A DNA stretch of 6,287 bases from Chitinophaga pinensis (GTDB lineage: Bacteria > Bacteroidota > Bacteroidia > Flavobacteriales_D > Crocinitomicaceae): assembly GCA_945897765.1 (NCBI GenBank), contig CAMDGP010000135.1, positions 1 through 6,287 of the forward strand. The letters run 5' to 3'. Each line of letters opens with the position of its first letter. Position 1 is the first letter of the stretch. The notes below the pieces were generated by a model, which saw nothing but the letters and a program-made list of their open reading frames with translations, was not told the origin of the DNA and searched no databases. This document shows positions 6,265 to 6,287 of this stretch, in pieces. A program made the position numbers and the translations under genes.

Positions 6265-6287
6265 TCGCCTTAATTTACGCGACAAAT

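Overview
The window is AT-rich. Its operons are short and tightly spaced, recognisable Shine-Dalgarno sequences are mostly absent, and the proteins resemble those of Bacteroidetes. A free-living member of the Flavobacteriales (for example a Crocinitomicaceae- or Flavobacterium-like organism) is the most likely source. This is inferred from composition and protein style, because no rRNA or other marker gene is present.

Layout. (1) Positions 29-2397, minus strand: a two-gene deoxyribose catabolism operon. A long, DERA-like deoxyribose-phosphate aldolase (deoC) is followed after two bases by an NAD(P)-dependent aldehyde dehydrogenase. DeoC splits 2-deoxyribose-5-phosphate into glyceraldehyde-3-phosphate and acetaldehyde, and the dehydrogenase is well placed to oxidise the acetaldehyde. 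(2) Positions 2398-2824: a 427-base AT-rich divergent intergenic region. It holds a weak promoter-like box for deoC and a less AT-rich patch with a 36-codon open stretch that may be a gene or insertion-sequence remnant. (3) Positions 2825-4743, plus strand: an LpxH-like calcineurin-fold metallophosphoesterase whose stop codon overlaps the start of a GT-B-fold glycosyltransferase (ATGA overlap). The two are probably translationally coupled and act on one envelope lipid or glycan. (4) Positions 4744-5151: a convergent junction with weak hairpins, a possible short gene fragment, and a small minus-strand gene for a glycine-zipper-like membrane peptide. That gene is broken by an apparent one-base loss in an A run. 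(5) Positions 5152-6264, minus strand: a complete DUF4172-Fic protein with an intact AMP-transferase motif, an N-terminal self-inhibition motif and a C-terminal winged helix. It begins close to the window edge.

Most of the window is ordinary chromosomal metabolism. The less well described parts are the coupled phosphoesterase-glycosyltransferase pair, whose substrate cannot be read from the sequence, and the frameshifted glycine-zipper peptide downstream of the Fic gene. No tRNA, rRNA, CRISPR array or intact mobile element was seen.
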